Positions 34,014 through 43,173 are shown, counted from the first letter of the stretch. The stretch: DNA of 64,000 nt from Chitinimonas arctica (GCF_007431345.1 NZ_CP041730.1:3038001-3102000), one strand, 5' to 3'. A program made the numbers and translations. The notes: generated from the sequence alone by a model not told the origin.

Positions 34014-34712
34014 ATGTCCGAACATATTTCGAAGCAGTTCGATGTTGAGCTGGAAACCGCGCGCGGCAAGATCCTGGCCATGGCGGGCCTGGTGGAGGAA
34101 CAGTTTCGCGATGCCATGAAAGCGCTGGAGGCGGGCGATGTCGAGCTGATCGACAAGGTGATAGAGACCGAAAACCAGGTCAATGGCATGCATGTCGAAA
34201 TCGACGACGACTGCATGCATATCATCGCGCGCCGGCAACCGGCCGCCAGCGATCTGCGCATGGTGTTGACCGTCATCAAGGTGGTCAATGATCTGGAACG
34301 CATCGGCGACAAGGCCTGCAAGATTTCCCGGCGCGCCAAGCAGATCTATGAAGGCGGGCGCATCAATGTGCCGCGCATGTCCGATCTGACTTACCAGTCC
34401 AATATCGCCCTGACCATGTTGCGCACGGCGCTGGACGGTTTCGCCCGGCTCGATCCGACCGTGGCCGGCCTGGTGGCGCGGGAAGATATCAAGCTGGACG
34501 AGGAGTTCAAGGCCATTCAGCGGCAGCTGATCACGTATATGATGGAAGATCCGCGCACCATCAGCCTGGCGCTGGAAATCATCGAGATCGCCAAGGCGAT
34601 CGAGCGGGTGGGCGACCACGCCAAGAATATCGCCGAATATGTCGTTTACCTGGTCAAGGGTATCGATGTGAGGCATAGCCCGGTAGAAGAAATCGAGAAG
34701 CAGGCACGGTAG
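34014..34712 (+). CDS. phoU: Phosphate signalling protein PhoU
   Basis: 232 residues, two three-helix bundles of the PhoU fold with the metal-binding motifs in NDLERIGDKACKIS (about 100) and KAIERVGDHAKNIAEY (about 200). It restrains the PhoR/PhoB response through the Pst transporter. No pst or phoBR genes flank it; ppx, for polyphosphate breakdown, follows. GAGGGA precedes ATG 34014; a longer frame from 33924 has no binding site. Confidence 0.95.
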   Translation: MSEHISKQFDVELETARGKILAMAGLVEEQFRDAMKALEAGDVELIDKVIETENQVNGMHVEIDDDCMHIIARRQPAASDLRMVLTVIKVVNDLERIGDKACKISRRAKQIYEGGRINVPRMSDLTYQSNIALTMLRTALDGFARLDPTVAGLVAREDIKLDEEFKAIQRQLITYMMEDPRTISLALEIIEIAKAIERVGDHAKNIAEYVVYLVKGIDVRHSPVEEIEKQAR

Positions 34713-34795
34713 TCGTACCACCAATGCACGTAACGGCTGCGTTGGGCGAGCAAACAGAAGAATTGTCGTGGTTTCGTGACGTTTAATGCGTGCAG

Positions 34796-34829
34796 AAGCC
34801 CCGCGCGTGTGCGTGGGGCTTGTTTTTTG
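34796..34829 (+). terminator. Terminator between phoU and ppx
   Basis: AAGCCCC and GGGGCTT arms with GCGC pairing inside, then TTTTTT. Confidence 0.85.
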
Positions 34830-34877
34830 TGTCCGCCCTTCGGACAATCCGCCCATTCCTGCCGACCGAGAACCTGA

Positions 34878-36374
34878 ATGAGCCCCCCGCATACCATCGC
34901 CGCCGTCGATCTCGGTTCCAATAGCTTCCGTTTACAGGTCGCCCGAGTCGTTGACGACCAGATTTATCCCCTTGATGCGCTGAAGGACACGGTGCGCTTT
35001 GCCGCCGCCCTGGACGACCACGGCAAGCTCGACGAGAAGGGCCAGACACGCGCCTTGGCCGCCCTGGCCCGTTTCGGCGAGCGCCTCCGCGGCATGCCGC
35101 GCGAGCATGTGCGGGTGGTGGCGACCAATACCTTGCGCGTCGCCAAGAACGCGGGGGATTTCCTGCCGCGCGCGGAAGCGGCGCTGGGCTTTCCGATCGA
35201 AGTGATCGCCGGCCGTGAAGAAGCGCGCCTGATCTATATCGGCGCGGCGCATAGCCTGCCGGCCAGCAAGGAAAAGCGGTTGGTGGTGGATATCGGTGGC
35301 GGTTCCACCGAATTTATCGTCGGCCAGCATTTCAAGCCGCTGAAGACCGAGAGTCTGCTGATGGGTTGTGTCAGCTACAGCCTGAAGTTCTTTCCCGACG
35401 GCAAGCTGACGCGGCAAGCTTTTCGCGATGCGGAGCTGGCGGCGCGTAGCGAGTTGCAGGCCATCGTGCAGGAATTCAACCGCGAGCATTGGCAGTTGGC
35501 CATCGGCACGTCCGGCACTGCCCGGTCCTTGAGCGATATCCTGGAGTTGAACCGCTTGTCGGCGCGCGGCGTCACGCAGGTCGGCATGGAGCAATTGCGC
35601 GAAATCATGCTGCGGGCCGGCCATATCGATGCCGTGCAGCTGAATGGATTGCGCGCCGACCGTCGGCCGGTATTGCCCGGCGGCTTTGCCATCATGGCCG
35701 CCGTATTCGCCGAGCTGGGCGTGGAACATATGGGGATCACGCTGGGTGCCCTGCGGGATGGCGTACTGTACGACCTGATCGGCCGCCATCACCAGCGCGA
35801 TCTGCGCGAGGTGACGGTGACCCAGTTCAAGCGCCGCTATCACGTGGATATGCAGCAGCAGACGCGGGTAGCCAAGCTGGCGGAGCACTTCTATCGGCAA
35901 TTGGCCGCCAGCATGGCGATCGATCCAGAACTGGACCTGTCCTTGCTGCTATGGGCCGCCAAGCTGCACGAGATCGGCTTGTCGATTTCCCATTCCAGTT
36001 ATCACAAGCACTCCGCCTATATCCTGCAACACGCCGATATGCCGGGTTTTTCCAGCCATGAACAGTCGCGCTTGGCCTTGCTGGTATTGGGTCACAAGGG
36101 TGGACTGAAGAAACTGGGCAGCGGCCATGCCGCCGACCGGTGGGCGCGTGTGCTGTCGCTGCGCCTGGCGGTGCTGTGTTGCCGTAGCCGGATCGATCGC
36201 GATTCTCCCCCTATCCAACTGAAAGCAACCGTGACCGGTTTCAGCCTGGACGCCCCGGATGACTGGCTGGCGGTCAATCCACTTACCCACACCGCTTTGC
36301 TGCAGGAAGCGGAGGAGTGGCGCAATATCGGCCAGTCGCTGCAACTGTCCGCCAATTTCCAGCATTGGGCGTAG
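34878..36374 (+). CDS. ppx: Exopolyphosphatase (Ppx/GppA family)
   Basis: 498 residues of the ASKHA fold. Phosphate-1 motif AAVDLGSNSFRL near residue 8, phosphate-2 motif VVDIGGGSTEFIVG near residue 138, IGTSGTARSL near 212 and GITLGALRDGVLYDL near 290. The C-terminal third is an HD-like helical domain (LWAAKLHEIGLSISHSSYHKH). It strips phosphate from polyphosphate ends; GppA activity on pppGpp cannot be excluded. Follows phoU but behind a terminator, so it is likely transcribed separately. Confidence 0.93.
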   Translation: MSPPHTIAAVDLGSNSFRLQVARVVDDQIYPLDALKDTVRFAAALDDHGKLDEKGQTRALAALARFGERLRGMPREHVRVVATNTLRVAKNAGDFLPRAEAALGFPIEVIAGREEARLIYIGAAHSLPASKEKRLVVDIGGGSTEFIVGQHFKPLKTESLLMGCVSYSLKFFPDGKLTRQAFRDAELAARSELQAIVQEFNREHWQLAIGTSGTARSLSDILELNRLSARGVTQVGMEQLREIMLRAGHIDAVQLNGLRADRRPVLPGGFAIMAAVFAELGVEHMGITLGALRDGVLYDLIGRHHQRDLREVTVTQFKRRYHVDMQQQTRVAKLAEHFYRQLAASMAIDPELDLSLLLWAAKLHEIGLSISHSSYHKHSAYILQHADMPGFSSHEQSRLALLVLGHKGGLKKLGSGHAADRWARVLSLRLAVLCCRSRIDRDSPPIQLKATVTGFSLDAPDDWLAVNPLTHTALLQEAEEWRNIGQSLQLSANFQHWA

Positions 36375-36462
36375 CCCCGCGTCAGCTGTTCCCCATCTTC
36401 TGCTGCGCCGCACAATTCACACTGGCTTTTTGCTGAAAATCCTTTAAAATCCGCGCCCTTGC

Positions 36463-36592
36463 GTATCCCGCCTCTCCGGTGGGATACGACTGCCTGACCG
36501 CTGCGCCTCTTACCCGAGGCAAGGCGGCAGCTACTTGGGTTCGGCGCCACAAGCGTCGGCCTGCCTGAAATCCCTCTACCCGAGGTTGTGCC
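36463..36592 (+). promoter_or_regulatory. Structured leader with duplicated hairpin before EamA gene
   Basis: Three hairpins in 123 bases. First, 36463-36487: 10-base-pair stem (GTATCCCGCC with GGTGGGATAC). Second, 36505-36520: GCCTC-TTACCC-GAGGC. Third, 36573-36585: CCTC-TACCC-GAGG. Second and third belong to a repeated unit starting CTGCCTGA (36490 and 36561) and ending ACCCGAGG. The GAGG of the last copy is the Shine-Dalgarno, seven bases before ATG 36593, so folding hides it. I do not match it to a known riboswitch class. Confidence 0.5.
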
Positions 36593-37540
36593 ATGCTTCG
36601 CCGTTTGCTGCCCTCCGCAGCTGCCATGCCCTATGTCCTGCTGGTTTTCGCCGCCCTGTGCTGGGCCGGCAACTTTATCCTTGCCCGTGCCATGCACGCG
36701 GATATCCCCCCCGTCACCCTGGCCTTCGGCCGCTGGCTGGTGGCCATGCTGGTACTCTTGCCGATTGCCTGGCCCCGCATCCGCGCCCAGAAGGCCCGCC
36801 TGCTGAAATCCTGGAAGCGTCTGCTTTGGCTGGCCGGCTATGGCATCGCCGTTTCGAACACCCTGATCTATATCGGCCTGCACCATACCCATGCGACCAA
36901 TGCGGTACTGTTCAATGCGCTGATTCCGCTGATGGTCATGCTGTTGAGCTGGATGGTCTGGCGCAAGCCGCTGGCCGGGCGGGAGTGGACCGGGATGGGC
37001 GCCTCCCTGCTGGGCGTGCTGCTGATCGTCTGCCATGGCGATATCGCTCGCCTGTTCGGGCTCGAGCTCAATGGCGGCGATGCGCTGGTGGTTGCCGGGC
37101 TTGCCAGCTGGTCGGCCTACACCGTCCTGCTGCGCGGCCTGCCAGACGGCCTGGATCGCTTTGCGGTGCTCTGGCTGACCATTGCCCTGGGTCTCTTGAT
37201 GCTGTTGCCTTTCTTCGCCTGGGAGGTCGCGCACGTCGGCTTGCCGGCCGTCAATCAAGACAATCTGCTCAGCATCCTCTACCTGGGGATCTTCCCTTCG
37301 GTGATTGCGCTGACCGCCTATATGCGCGCCGTGGCCAGCCTGGGACCGACGCGGGCGGCCGGCTTCCTGCACCTGATTCCCGCCTTCGGCGCGGTCGGCG
37401 CGGGCATTTTCCTGAACGAGCAACTTGCGCTGTACCACGTGCTGGGACTGGCGATCATTTTTGCGGGCCTATATTGGGCGCAAGGCCAAAGTCAAGCGCA
37501 GCCGGGTGCGACTGTGGCGCAAAAACCTCTATCTAGGTAA
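36593..37540 (+). CDS. EamA/DMT-family transporter
   Basis: 315 residues with about ten membrane helices in two EamA repeats: ALCWAGNFILARAMHADIPPV near the start of the first, GLASWSAYTVLLRGLPDG near the start of the second. Members export amino acids, metabolites or drugs; the substrate is not readable here. The gene follows a structured leader with a hidden ribosome binding site, suggesting translational control. Confidence 0.9.
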   Translation: MLRRLLPSAAAMPYVLLVFAALCWAGNFILARAMHADIPPVTLAFGRWLVAMLVLLPIAWPRIRAQKARLLKSWKRLLWLAGYGIAVSNTLIYIGLHHTHATNAVLFNALIPLMVMLLSWMVWRKPLAGREWTGMGASLLGVLLIVCHGDIARLFGLELNGGDALVVAGLASWSAYTVLLRGLPDGLDRFAVLWLTIALGLLMLLPFFAWEVAHVGLPAVNQDNLLSILYLGIFPSVIALTAYMRAVASLGPTRAAGFLHLIPAFGAVGAGIFLNEQLALYHVLGLAIIFAGLYWAQGQSQAQPGATVAQKPLSR

Positions 37541-37629
37541 TTAAATGAAAAGATTGAAAAAAATAACTGTGTTATGAGCGCTTGCTTCGTAGAATCCGCC
37601 GCTTCTTATATATAAGTGGCACAAATACG

Positions 37630-38934
37630 ATGATCAGCGTCTTTCAATCATTGTTTGGCATGACCTGCTTGCTCGCGCTCGGCTATGCTTTTTCGGCCGA
37701 CAGGCGCGCCATCAGTTGGCGCTTGGTCGGCTTCGGGGTTCTCCTACAGGTGGTGCTGTGTCTGCTGGTCAGTCATGTCCCGGCCGTGAAGGAGGGTTTC
37801 CGGTCGGTCAGCATGAGCTTTGTCACCTTGCTGAGCTTTGCCCGTGAAGGTTCCAAATTCGTCTTCGGCGAGGACTTGGCGTCACCGAATGGCAAGTTGG
37901 GATTTATCTTTGTTTTCAACGTATTGCCGATTGTCATCTTCTTTTCGGCATTTACGGCCTTGCTCTATCACTTTGGCATTCTGCAGAAGATCGTGGTGGT
38001 CTTCGCCTGGGTCATGAAGCGCACCATGCGCTTGACCGGCCCGGAGAGCCTGGCGGTGGCCGGCAATATCTTCCTTGGCCAGACCGAGGCGCCACTGTTG
38101 GTGAAGCCTTTCATCAAGAACATGAGCCGGTCCGAGTTGATGACCATGATGACCGGCGGACTGGCGCATCTATCCGGTTCGGTCCTGGCTGCCTATGTGA
38201 CCTTCCTCGGCGGTGCCGATCCAGAGCAGCAGGCCCGCTTTGCCTCCTATCTGCTGCTGTCCTCGGTCATGAATGCGCCAGCCGCCATCCTGTTCGCCAA
38301 GATGCTGCTGCCGCAGACCGAGATCGATCCCAAGGGCAAGGAAAAATTCGAGTACGACCACGGCCACCATGGCAATTTCATCAATGCCATTGTGCAGGGC
38401 ACCATCGATGGCGTCCGTCTCGCGGTCATCATCGCCGCCATCCTGGTGGCCTTCGTTTCGCTGATCGCCATGTTCAACCACTTGCTGCTGCATGTAGTCG
38501 GCAACTGGTGGGGCATCAATGAGCTGATCCGCAGCTCCACCAATGGCGCATTCGACGGCCTGTCCATGCAATACATTTTCGGCCAGGGCTTCCGCGTGAT
38601 CGCCTGGGCGATCGGGGTGGACTGGAAAGAGACGCTGCATGTGGGTTCGCTGCTGGGCCAGAAGATCGTGATCAACGAATTCGTCGCCTACCTCGACCTG
38701 ACGCGTATGCAGGCGGCCGGCTTGCTGTCTGAACGCGCCATCGTGATCTCTACCTTCGCGCTGGCTTCGTTCGCCAACTTCTCCTCGGTAGGCATCTGCG
38801 TAGCCGGCATCGGTTCGATGGCGCCGAACCAGCAGGGGAACTTGGCGGCCATCGGCATGCGCGCCTTGTTCGCGGCCATCCTGGCCGGTCTATGCACCGC
38901 TTGCGTGGCGAATATCTTCCTGTACTCGAATTAA
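37630..38934 (+). CDS. Concentrative nucleoside transporter (CNT/NupC family)
   Basis: 434 residues. Characteristic stretches are FVFNVLPIVIFFSAFTALLYHFGI, GNIFLGQTEAPLLVKPFI with the Gln-Thr-Glu nucleoside site, and the C-terminal LASFANFSSVGICVAGIGSMAPNQ. It takes up nucleosides with protons or sodium. I start at ATG 37630; an in-frame TTG at 37582 would add 16 basic residues. The 90-base gap before it holds an AT-rich palindrome CTTATATATAAG near 37603. Confidence 0.93.
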   Translation: MISVFQSLFGMTCLLALGYAFSADRRAISWRLVGFGVLLQVVLCLLVSHVPAVKEGFRSVSMSFVTLLSFAREGSKFVFGEDLASPNGKLGFIFVFNVLPIVIFFSAFTALLYHFGILQKIVVVFAWVMKRTMRLTGPESLAVAGNIFLGQTEAPLLVKPFIKNMSRSELMTMMTGGLAHLSGSVLAAYVTFLGGADPEQQARFASYLLLSSVMNAPAAILFAKMLLPQTEIDPKGKEKFEYDHGHHGNFINAIVQGTIDGVRLAVIIAAILVAFVSLIAMFNHLLLHVVGNWWGINELIRSSTNGAFDGLSMQYIFGQGFRVIAWAIGVDWKETLHVGSLLGQKIVINEFVAYLDLTRMQAAGLLSERAIVISTFALASFANFSSVGICVAGIGSMAPNQQGNLAAIGMRALFAAILAGLCTACVANIFLYSN

Positions 38935-38945
38935 GATGGCATGAC

Positions 38946-38976
38946 CAAAGACCAGGTGGATATCCACCTGTCTTTG
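38946..38976. repeat. Palindromic hairpin after nucleoside transporter gene
   Basis: CAAAGA-c-CAGGTGGAT and ATCCACCTG-TCTTTG: an 18-base perfect palindrome centred on GGATATCC, extended by six more pairs with one bulge. Twelve bases after the stop. No T-run, so a weak or Rho-independent-like stop or an RNA-end protector. Confidence 0.6.
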
Positions 38977-39025
38977 TTACCGTCACCGGCATGACGAGAA
39001 TTTGATTTGTTTTCCGGCTGCCCAC

Positions 39026-39058
39026 AAAAAACCCGCATCTGAAAAATGCGGGTTTTTT
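39026..39058. terminator. Terminator between nucleoside transporter gene and aceK
   Basis: ACCCGCAT and ATGCGGGT arms with A-run left and T-run right; works for both converging genes. Confidence 0.9.
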
Positions 39059-39060
39059 GC

Positions 39061-40821
39061 TTAGACCGCCTGGTCCGGATGCTGATTGACGAAGCGCAAC
39101 TCGGGCGGATAAGGGAAAAAATCTTCCACGTGCCCCGCCGTGATACGCGCCTGCCGGCTGCGCCAGAAGGCCGGGTTGAGCAGGTCGCGGTGGTGCTGCA
39201 GGAAAACCCGGCGGATTTCGTTGGGGCCCAGCAGGAAGCGGGCGAATTCCTCGGGGAACACATCGTTGCGGGCAACCGGATACCAGGGCTCGCTGGCCAT
39301 TTCCATTTCCGGGCTGGGTGCTTCCGGGATTTCGCGGAAGTTGCAGTCGGTCATGTACTCGATTTCGTCATAATCGTAGAACACCACGCGGCCGTAACGG
39401 GTGATGCCGAAATTCTTGAATAGCATATCGCCGGGAAAAATATTCGCCGTGGCCAGTTCGCGGATGGCATTGCCGTAATCGGCCACCGCATGCTCCAGCT
39501 GCGCGGTGGTGGCCCGGTTGAGGAACATATTCAGCGGTTCCATGCGGCGCTCGATATACAGGTGGCGTATCACCACCTCGTGCTCGTCTTCTTCCAGCAG
39601 GCTGGGTGCGAGGGTGCGCAGCTCGGTCAGCAATTCCTCGGTAAAACGCTGCTTGGGGAGGGCGACATTGCTGAATTCAAGCGTGTCGGCCATCCGGCCC
39701 ACCCGGTCGTGCTGTTTCACCAGCTGGTATTTCGCCAGCACGATCTCCTTGGTGACATCCTTGGTCGGTGCGATCTCGTCCTTGATCAGCTTGAAGACAT
39801 AGGGGAAGGAGGGCAGGGTGAACACCAGCATGACCAGGCCGCGAATACCGGGCGCGACGATAAAATCGTCGCGCGAGTGGCGCAAGTGGTGCATCAGGTC
39901 GCGGTAGAACACCGTCTTGCCCTGCTTGGCCAGGCCTAGCATGGTGTACAGCTCCGCCTTGGGCTTGAAGGGCAGCATGGAGCGCAGGAAGCCGACGTAG
40001 CCCGAGGGGGAGGCCATGTCCACCATGAAATAGGCGCGATTCAGCGAGAACAGTACGGCAATCCGCCGCGGCTCCAGCAGCAGGGCGTCGAGATGGAGGC
40101 GGCCGTTCGCGTCGTGCAGCACCGGGACCGCGAAGGGGAATTCCTGGGCGCCGTTGACCGCCTTGCCGATGATATAGGCGGCCTTGTTGCGGTAGAACGC
40201 GCTGGACAGGATCTGGATCTGGTAATTGGCTTCCAGCTCCGGCCATTGGCCGCCCATATGGCGCAGCGCGGTGTCGATCGCGTAGCCGAGATCGCGCTCC
40301 AGGTCGGCGAAGGGCAGTTGCCAGCCGAAATCCCCCACGATATTGCGCAGGGTGCGGCGGAAGCTGCCGGCGCGCGGGTAGTAGCTGCGATAGGTGGGCG
40401 GGTCGGATTCGATGTACTCGGTCGAAATGGCCGGCCGCACGAAGATGAAGTCGTTGTGGAAATAGTTGCGGTGCAGGATCTTGCAGCAGACCGAGTTGAA
40501 AAAGGTTTCGGCCAGCTCGGGTTGCTTGTGGTTGACCAGCATGCCGACGAACAGCAGCTTGGCCTGCTGCCAGATATCGTCGTCCAGCCAGTCGGCGTGG
40601 AATTCTTCATGCAGGCGGGCGACGCATTCGTCCACCCGTTCGTCGTAAAAACGGATGCGCTGTTTCGAGGCGGCCTGCACGGCATGCCAGTCGGCCGCTT
40701 CGAACCGCTGTTTGGCCTGGTGGCTGACCTGCCGGAAGATGGTGTAGTGGCGGTCGAAGCCCTCGATCAGGGCTTGGGCAATGGCAATCGCCTTGGGGTG
40801 TTGGCCGGACGGGATCAGCAT
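39061..40821 (-). CDS. aceK: Isocitrate dehydrogenase kinase/phosphatase
   Basis: 586 residues, close to the 578 of E. coli AceK. One protein both phosphorylates and dephosphorylates isocitrate dehydrogenase, controlling the branch between the TCA cycle and the glyoxylate shunt. Family stretches include IYIERRMEPLNMFLNRA, FPGDMLFKNFGITRYGRVVFYDYDEI (protein-kinase-like catalytic part) and PEEFARFLLGPNEIRRVF near the C-terminus. Start ATG 40821; the frame stays open further upstream but reads across rluE. Here aceK is not with aceB and aceA, but 835 bases from its substrate gene icd on the other strand. It overlaps the end of rluE by seven bases. Confidence 0.96.
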   Translation of the reverse strand: MLIPSGQHPKAIAIAQALIEGFDRHYTIFRQVSHQAKQRFEAADWHAVQAASKQRIRFYDERVDECVARLHEEFHADWLDDDIWQQAKLLFVGMLVNHKQPELAETFFNSVCCKILHRNYFHNDFIFVRPAISTEYIESDPPTYRSYYPRAGSFRRTLRNIVGDFGWQLPFADLERDLGYAIDTALRHMGGQWPELEANYQIQILSSAFYRNKAAYIIGKAVNGAQEFPFAVPVLHDANGRLHLDALLLEPRRIAVLFSLNRAYFMVDMASPSGYVGFLRSMLPFKPKAELYTMLGLAKQGKTVFYRDLMHHLRHSRDDFIVAPGIRGLVMLVFTLPSFPYVFKLIKDEIAPTKDVTKEIVLAKYQLVKQHDRVGRMADTLEFSNVALPKQRFTEELLTELRTLAPSLLEEDEHEVVIRHLYIERRMEPLNMFLNRATTAQLEHAVADYGNAIRELATANIFPGDMLFKNFGITRYGRVVFYDYDEIEYMTDCNFREIPEAPSPEMEMASEPWYPVARNDVFPEEFARFLLGPNEIRRVFLQHHRDLLNPAFWRSRQARITAGHVEDFFPYPPELRFVNQHPDQAV

Positions 40822-41417
40822 AAGGGTCTCTTGGCTCGGATGGGCGCGGGGCGGCCGCGCGCGGCGATATCTTCCACGCTGATCTTGCGCCATTGCCCCG
40901 GCGCCAGTTCCAGCTCCGCCAGCGACCAGGGGCCGATGGCAACCCGGATCAGGCGCAGGGTCGGCAGGCCCGCCTTGGCGGTCATGCGGCGGACCTGGCG
41001 GTTCTTGCCTTCGCGTATGGTCAGGGCAATCCAGCTGTCGGGTATCAGCTTGCGCACCCGGATAGGGGGCGTGCGGGGCCATACAGCCGGCTCAGGCAGC
41101 CGTTCGGCCAGCGCGGGCAGGGTAGTGAAGTCGCCCAGGTCCAAACCCCGCCTGAGCTGCTCCAGGGCCTGTTCCGAGGGGGTGCCCTCGACCTGCACCC
41201 AATAGGTCTTGGGCAGCTTGTGGCGGGGATCGGCGATATGGGCTTGCAGCTTGCCGTCATTGGTCAGCAGCAGCAGGCCTTCGGAGTCGGTATCGAGCCG
41301 GCCGGCCGGATAGAAGCCCGGCGCATCGATATGGTCGGACAGGGTCGGATGCAGCGAATGACCGGAGAATTGCGTGATGACGCCGTAGGGCTTGTTGAAT
41401 AGGATGAGATCGGGCAT
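40815..41417 (-). CDS. rluE: 23S rRNA pseudouridine synthase (RluE-like)
   Basis: 200 residues. Catalytic motif GRLDTDSEGLLLLTNDG with the essential Asp near residue 41, and REGKNRQVRRMTAKAGLPTLRLIRVAIGPWSL near the C-terminus, as in the RsuA/RluE branch; no N-terminal S4 domain, which fits RluE. In E. coli it modifies U2457 of 23S rRNA. Start ATG 41417; overlaps aceK by seven bases so both may share a transcript. Confidence 0.9.
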   Translation of the reverse strand: MPDLILFNKPYGVITQFSGHSLHPTLSDHIDAPGFYPAGRLDTDSEGLLLLTNDGKLQAHIADPRHKLPKTYWVQVEGTPSEQALEQLRRGLDLGDFTTLPALAERLPEPAVWPRTPPIRVRKLIPDSWIALTIREGKNRQVRRMTAKAGLPTLRLIRVAIGPWSLAELELAPGQWRKISVEDIAARGRPAPIRAKRPLC

Positions 41418-41655
41418 GGCGTATCGGGGGTAGCGATGAGTCGATCTACACACGGGCGGCGGGTGGCTCCGCGCGCAAGGCGAGGGCTCGGCATTCACTC
41501 TTGTGTAGCGCCTCCCTGGCAGTAAGGGGGGCTTTTGCCCGATAATAGCAAGCTTACGGTGTCGAACTACCGATACATCGGCATTGTTCACAAAAGCAGA
41601 CAAGCGCGGCCGTCACAAGCGGCCCTATCCCCAAGCACTCTTCAACGGAGTAGGC

Positions 41656-42888
41656 ATGAGTACCCAATCGCATATCAATGTTCCCGCAGGCGGTCAGAAA
41701 ATCGTTGCCGGACAAGCCATCCCCGACCAACCCATCATTCCCTTCATCGAAGGCGACGGTATCGGTGTCGATATCACCCCGGTGATGAAGAAGGTGGTGG
41801 ATGCAGCCGTGGCCAAGGCCTATGACGGCAAGAAGCAGATCCACTGGATGGAAATCTACGCCGGCGAGAAGTCCACCAAGGTGTATGGCAGCGATGTGTG
41901 GCTGCCGGCCGAGACCATGGCCGCCCTGAAGGATTACGTGGTTTCGATCAAGGGCCCGATGACCACGCCGGTCGGCGGCGGCATCCGCTCGCTGAACGTG
42001 GCGCTGCGCCAGGAGCTGGACCTGTACACCTGCCTGCGTCCGGTACGCTACTTCGCCGGCGTGCCTTCGCCGCTGAAGCGCCCCGACCTGACCGATATGG
42101 TGATCTTCCGCGAGAACACCGAAGACATCTACGCAGGGATCGAATGGGCTGCGGAATCGGATGGCGCCAAGAAGGTCATCGCCTTCCTGCAGAATGAAAT
42201 GGGCGTGAAGAAGATCCGCTTCCCCGAGACCTCGGGCATCGGCATCAAGCCGGTCTCCAAGCAGGGTACCGAGCGCCTGGTGCGCAAGGCCATCCAGTAC
42301 GCGATCGACAATGGCCGCAAGAGCGTGACCATCGTGCACAAGGGCAACATCATGAAGTTCACCGAAGGTGGCTTCCGTGATTGGGCCTACGATCTGGCCA
42401 AGACCGAATTCGGCGGCGTCGAGATCGACGGCGGTCCATGGCTCAAGCTGCCGAACGGCATCGTGATCAAGGATGTGATCGCCGACGCCTTCCTGCAGCA
42501 GATCCTGCTGCGTCCGGCCGAATACGATGTGGTGGCGACGCTGAACCTGAACGGCGACTACATCTCCGACGCCCTGGCCGCTCAGGTCGGCGGTATCGGT
42601 ATCGCCCCGGGCGCCAACCTGTCCGATAGCGTGGCCATGTTCGAAGCCACCCACGGCACGGCTCCCAAGTACGCCGGCCAGGACAAGGTGAACCCCGGTT
42701 CGCTGATCCTGTCGGCCGAGATGATGCTGCGCCACCTGGGCTGGACCGAGGCGGCCGACCTGATCATCAGCTCGATGGAAAAGGCCATTACCGACAAGCA
42801 GGTGACCTATGACTTCGCCCGCCTGATGGACGGTGCCACCGAAGTGAGCTGCTCGGCCTTCGGCGATGCAATGATCGCCCGCATGTGA
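41656..42888 (+). CDS. icd: Isocitrate dehydrogenase [NADP+]
   Basis: 410 residues; oxidative decarboxylation of isocitrate to 2-oxoglutarate. The phosphorylation loop GGGIRSLNVALRQ is intact, with Ser112 equal to E. coli Ser113, the residue modified by AceK, whose gene lies next door. Other conserved blocks are ENTEDIYAGIEW and MFEATHGTAPKYAG. GGAG precedes ATG 41656; an upstream in-frame ATG at 41584 would add 24 residues unlike the family. Confidence 0.97.
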   Translation: MSTQSHINVPAGGQKIVAGQAIPDQPIIPFIEGDGIGVDITPVMKKVVDAAVAKAYDGKKQIHWMEIYAGEKSTKVYGSDVWLPAETMAALKDYVVSIKGPMTTPVGGGIRSLNVALRQELDLYTCLRPVRYFAGVPSPLKRPDLTDMVIFRENTEDIYAGIEWAAESDGAKKVIAFLQNEMGVKKIRFPETSGIGIKPVSKQGTERLVRKAIQYAIDNGRKSVTIVHKGNIMKFTEGGFRDWAYDLAKTEFGGVEIDGGPWLKLPNGIVIKDVIADAFLQQILLRPAEYDVVATLNLNGDYISDALAAQVGGIGIAPGANLSDSVAMFEATHGTAPKYAGQDKVNPGSLILSAEMMLRHLGWTEAADLIISSMEKAITDKQVTYDFARLMDGATEVSCSAFGDAMIARM

Positions 42889-42921
42889 GGATGACCCCGC
42901 CGTTCGTCGGCGGGTTCAAAC

Positions 42922-42948
42922 AAAAAACCCCGCTTTCGCGGGGTTTTT
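42922..42948. terminator. Terminator between icd and cold-shock gene
   Basis: CCCCGC-TTTC-GCGGGG stem with A-run and T-run on the two sides; serves converging genes. Another hairpin, CCCGCCG-TTCGT-CGGCGGG, lies just before it at 42897-42915. Confidence 0.9.
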
Positions 42949-42966
42949 CTTGAACAGGCGAAACGC

Positions 42967-43173
42967 TTAGGCAGCGTTTTGGATGTTCGAAGCTTGCTTG
43001 CCCTTAGGACCTTGGGTCAGCTCGAAGGAAACCTTCTGGCCTTCCTTCAGGGTCTTGAAGCCGTTCATGTTGATTGCGGAGAAATGCGCAAACAGGTCTT
43101 CGCCGCCGTCATCAGGAGTGATGAAGCCGAAACCTTTTGCATCATTGAACCATTTTACGGTACCGGTTGCCAT
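42967..43173 (-). CDS. Cold-shock-domain protein (CspA family)
   Basis: 68 residues, one cold-shock domain. RNA-binding motifs RNP1 KGFGFI and RNP2 DLFAHF are present, after the starting MATGTVKWFND. It binds single-stranded RNA/DNA and melts structures; which paralogue (cold-induced or constitutive) cannot be told. GAGGAA precedes the start. The divergent gap to clpS is 276 bases, leaving room for the long leader common in cspA genes. Confidence 0.96.
   Translation of the reverse strand: MATGTVKWFNDAKGFGFITPDDGGEDLFAHFSAINMNGFKTLKEGQKVSFELTQGPKGKQASNIQNAA

Noticed and set aside
36463..36592. Assigning the EamA leader to a known riboswitch class
   Set aside because: Loops are TTACCC and TACCC, not the ACGR loops of the guanidine-II class, and no other consensus I know fits.
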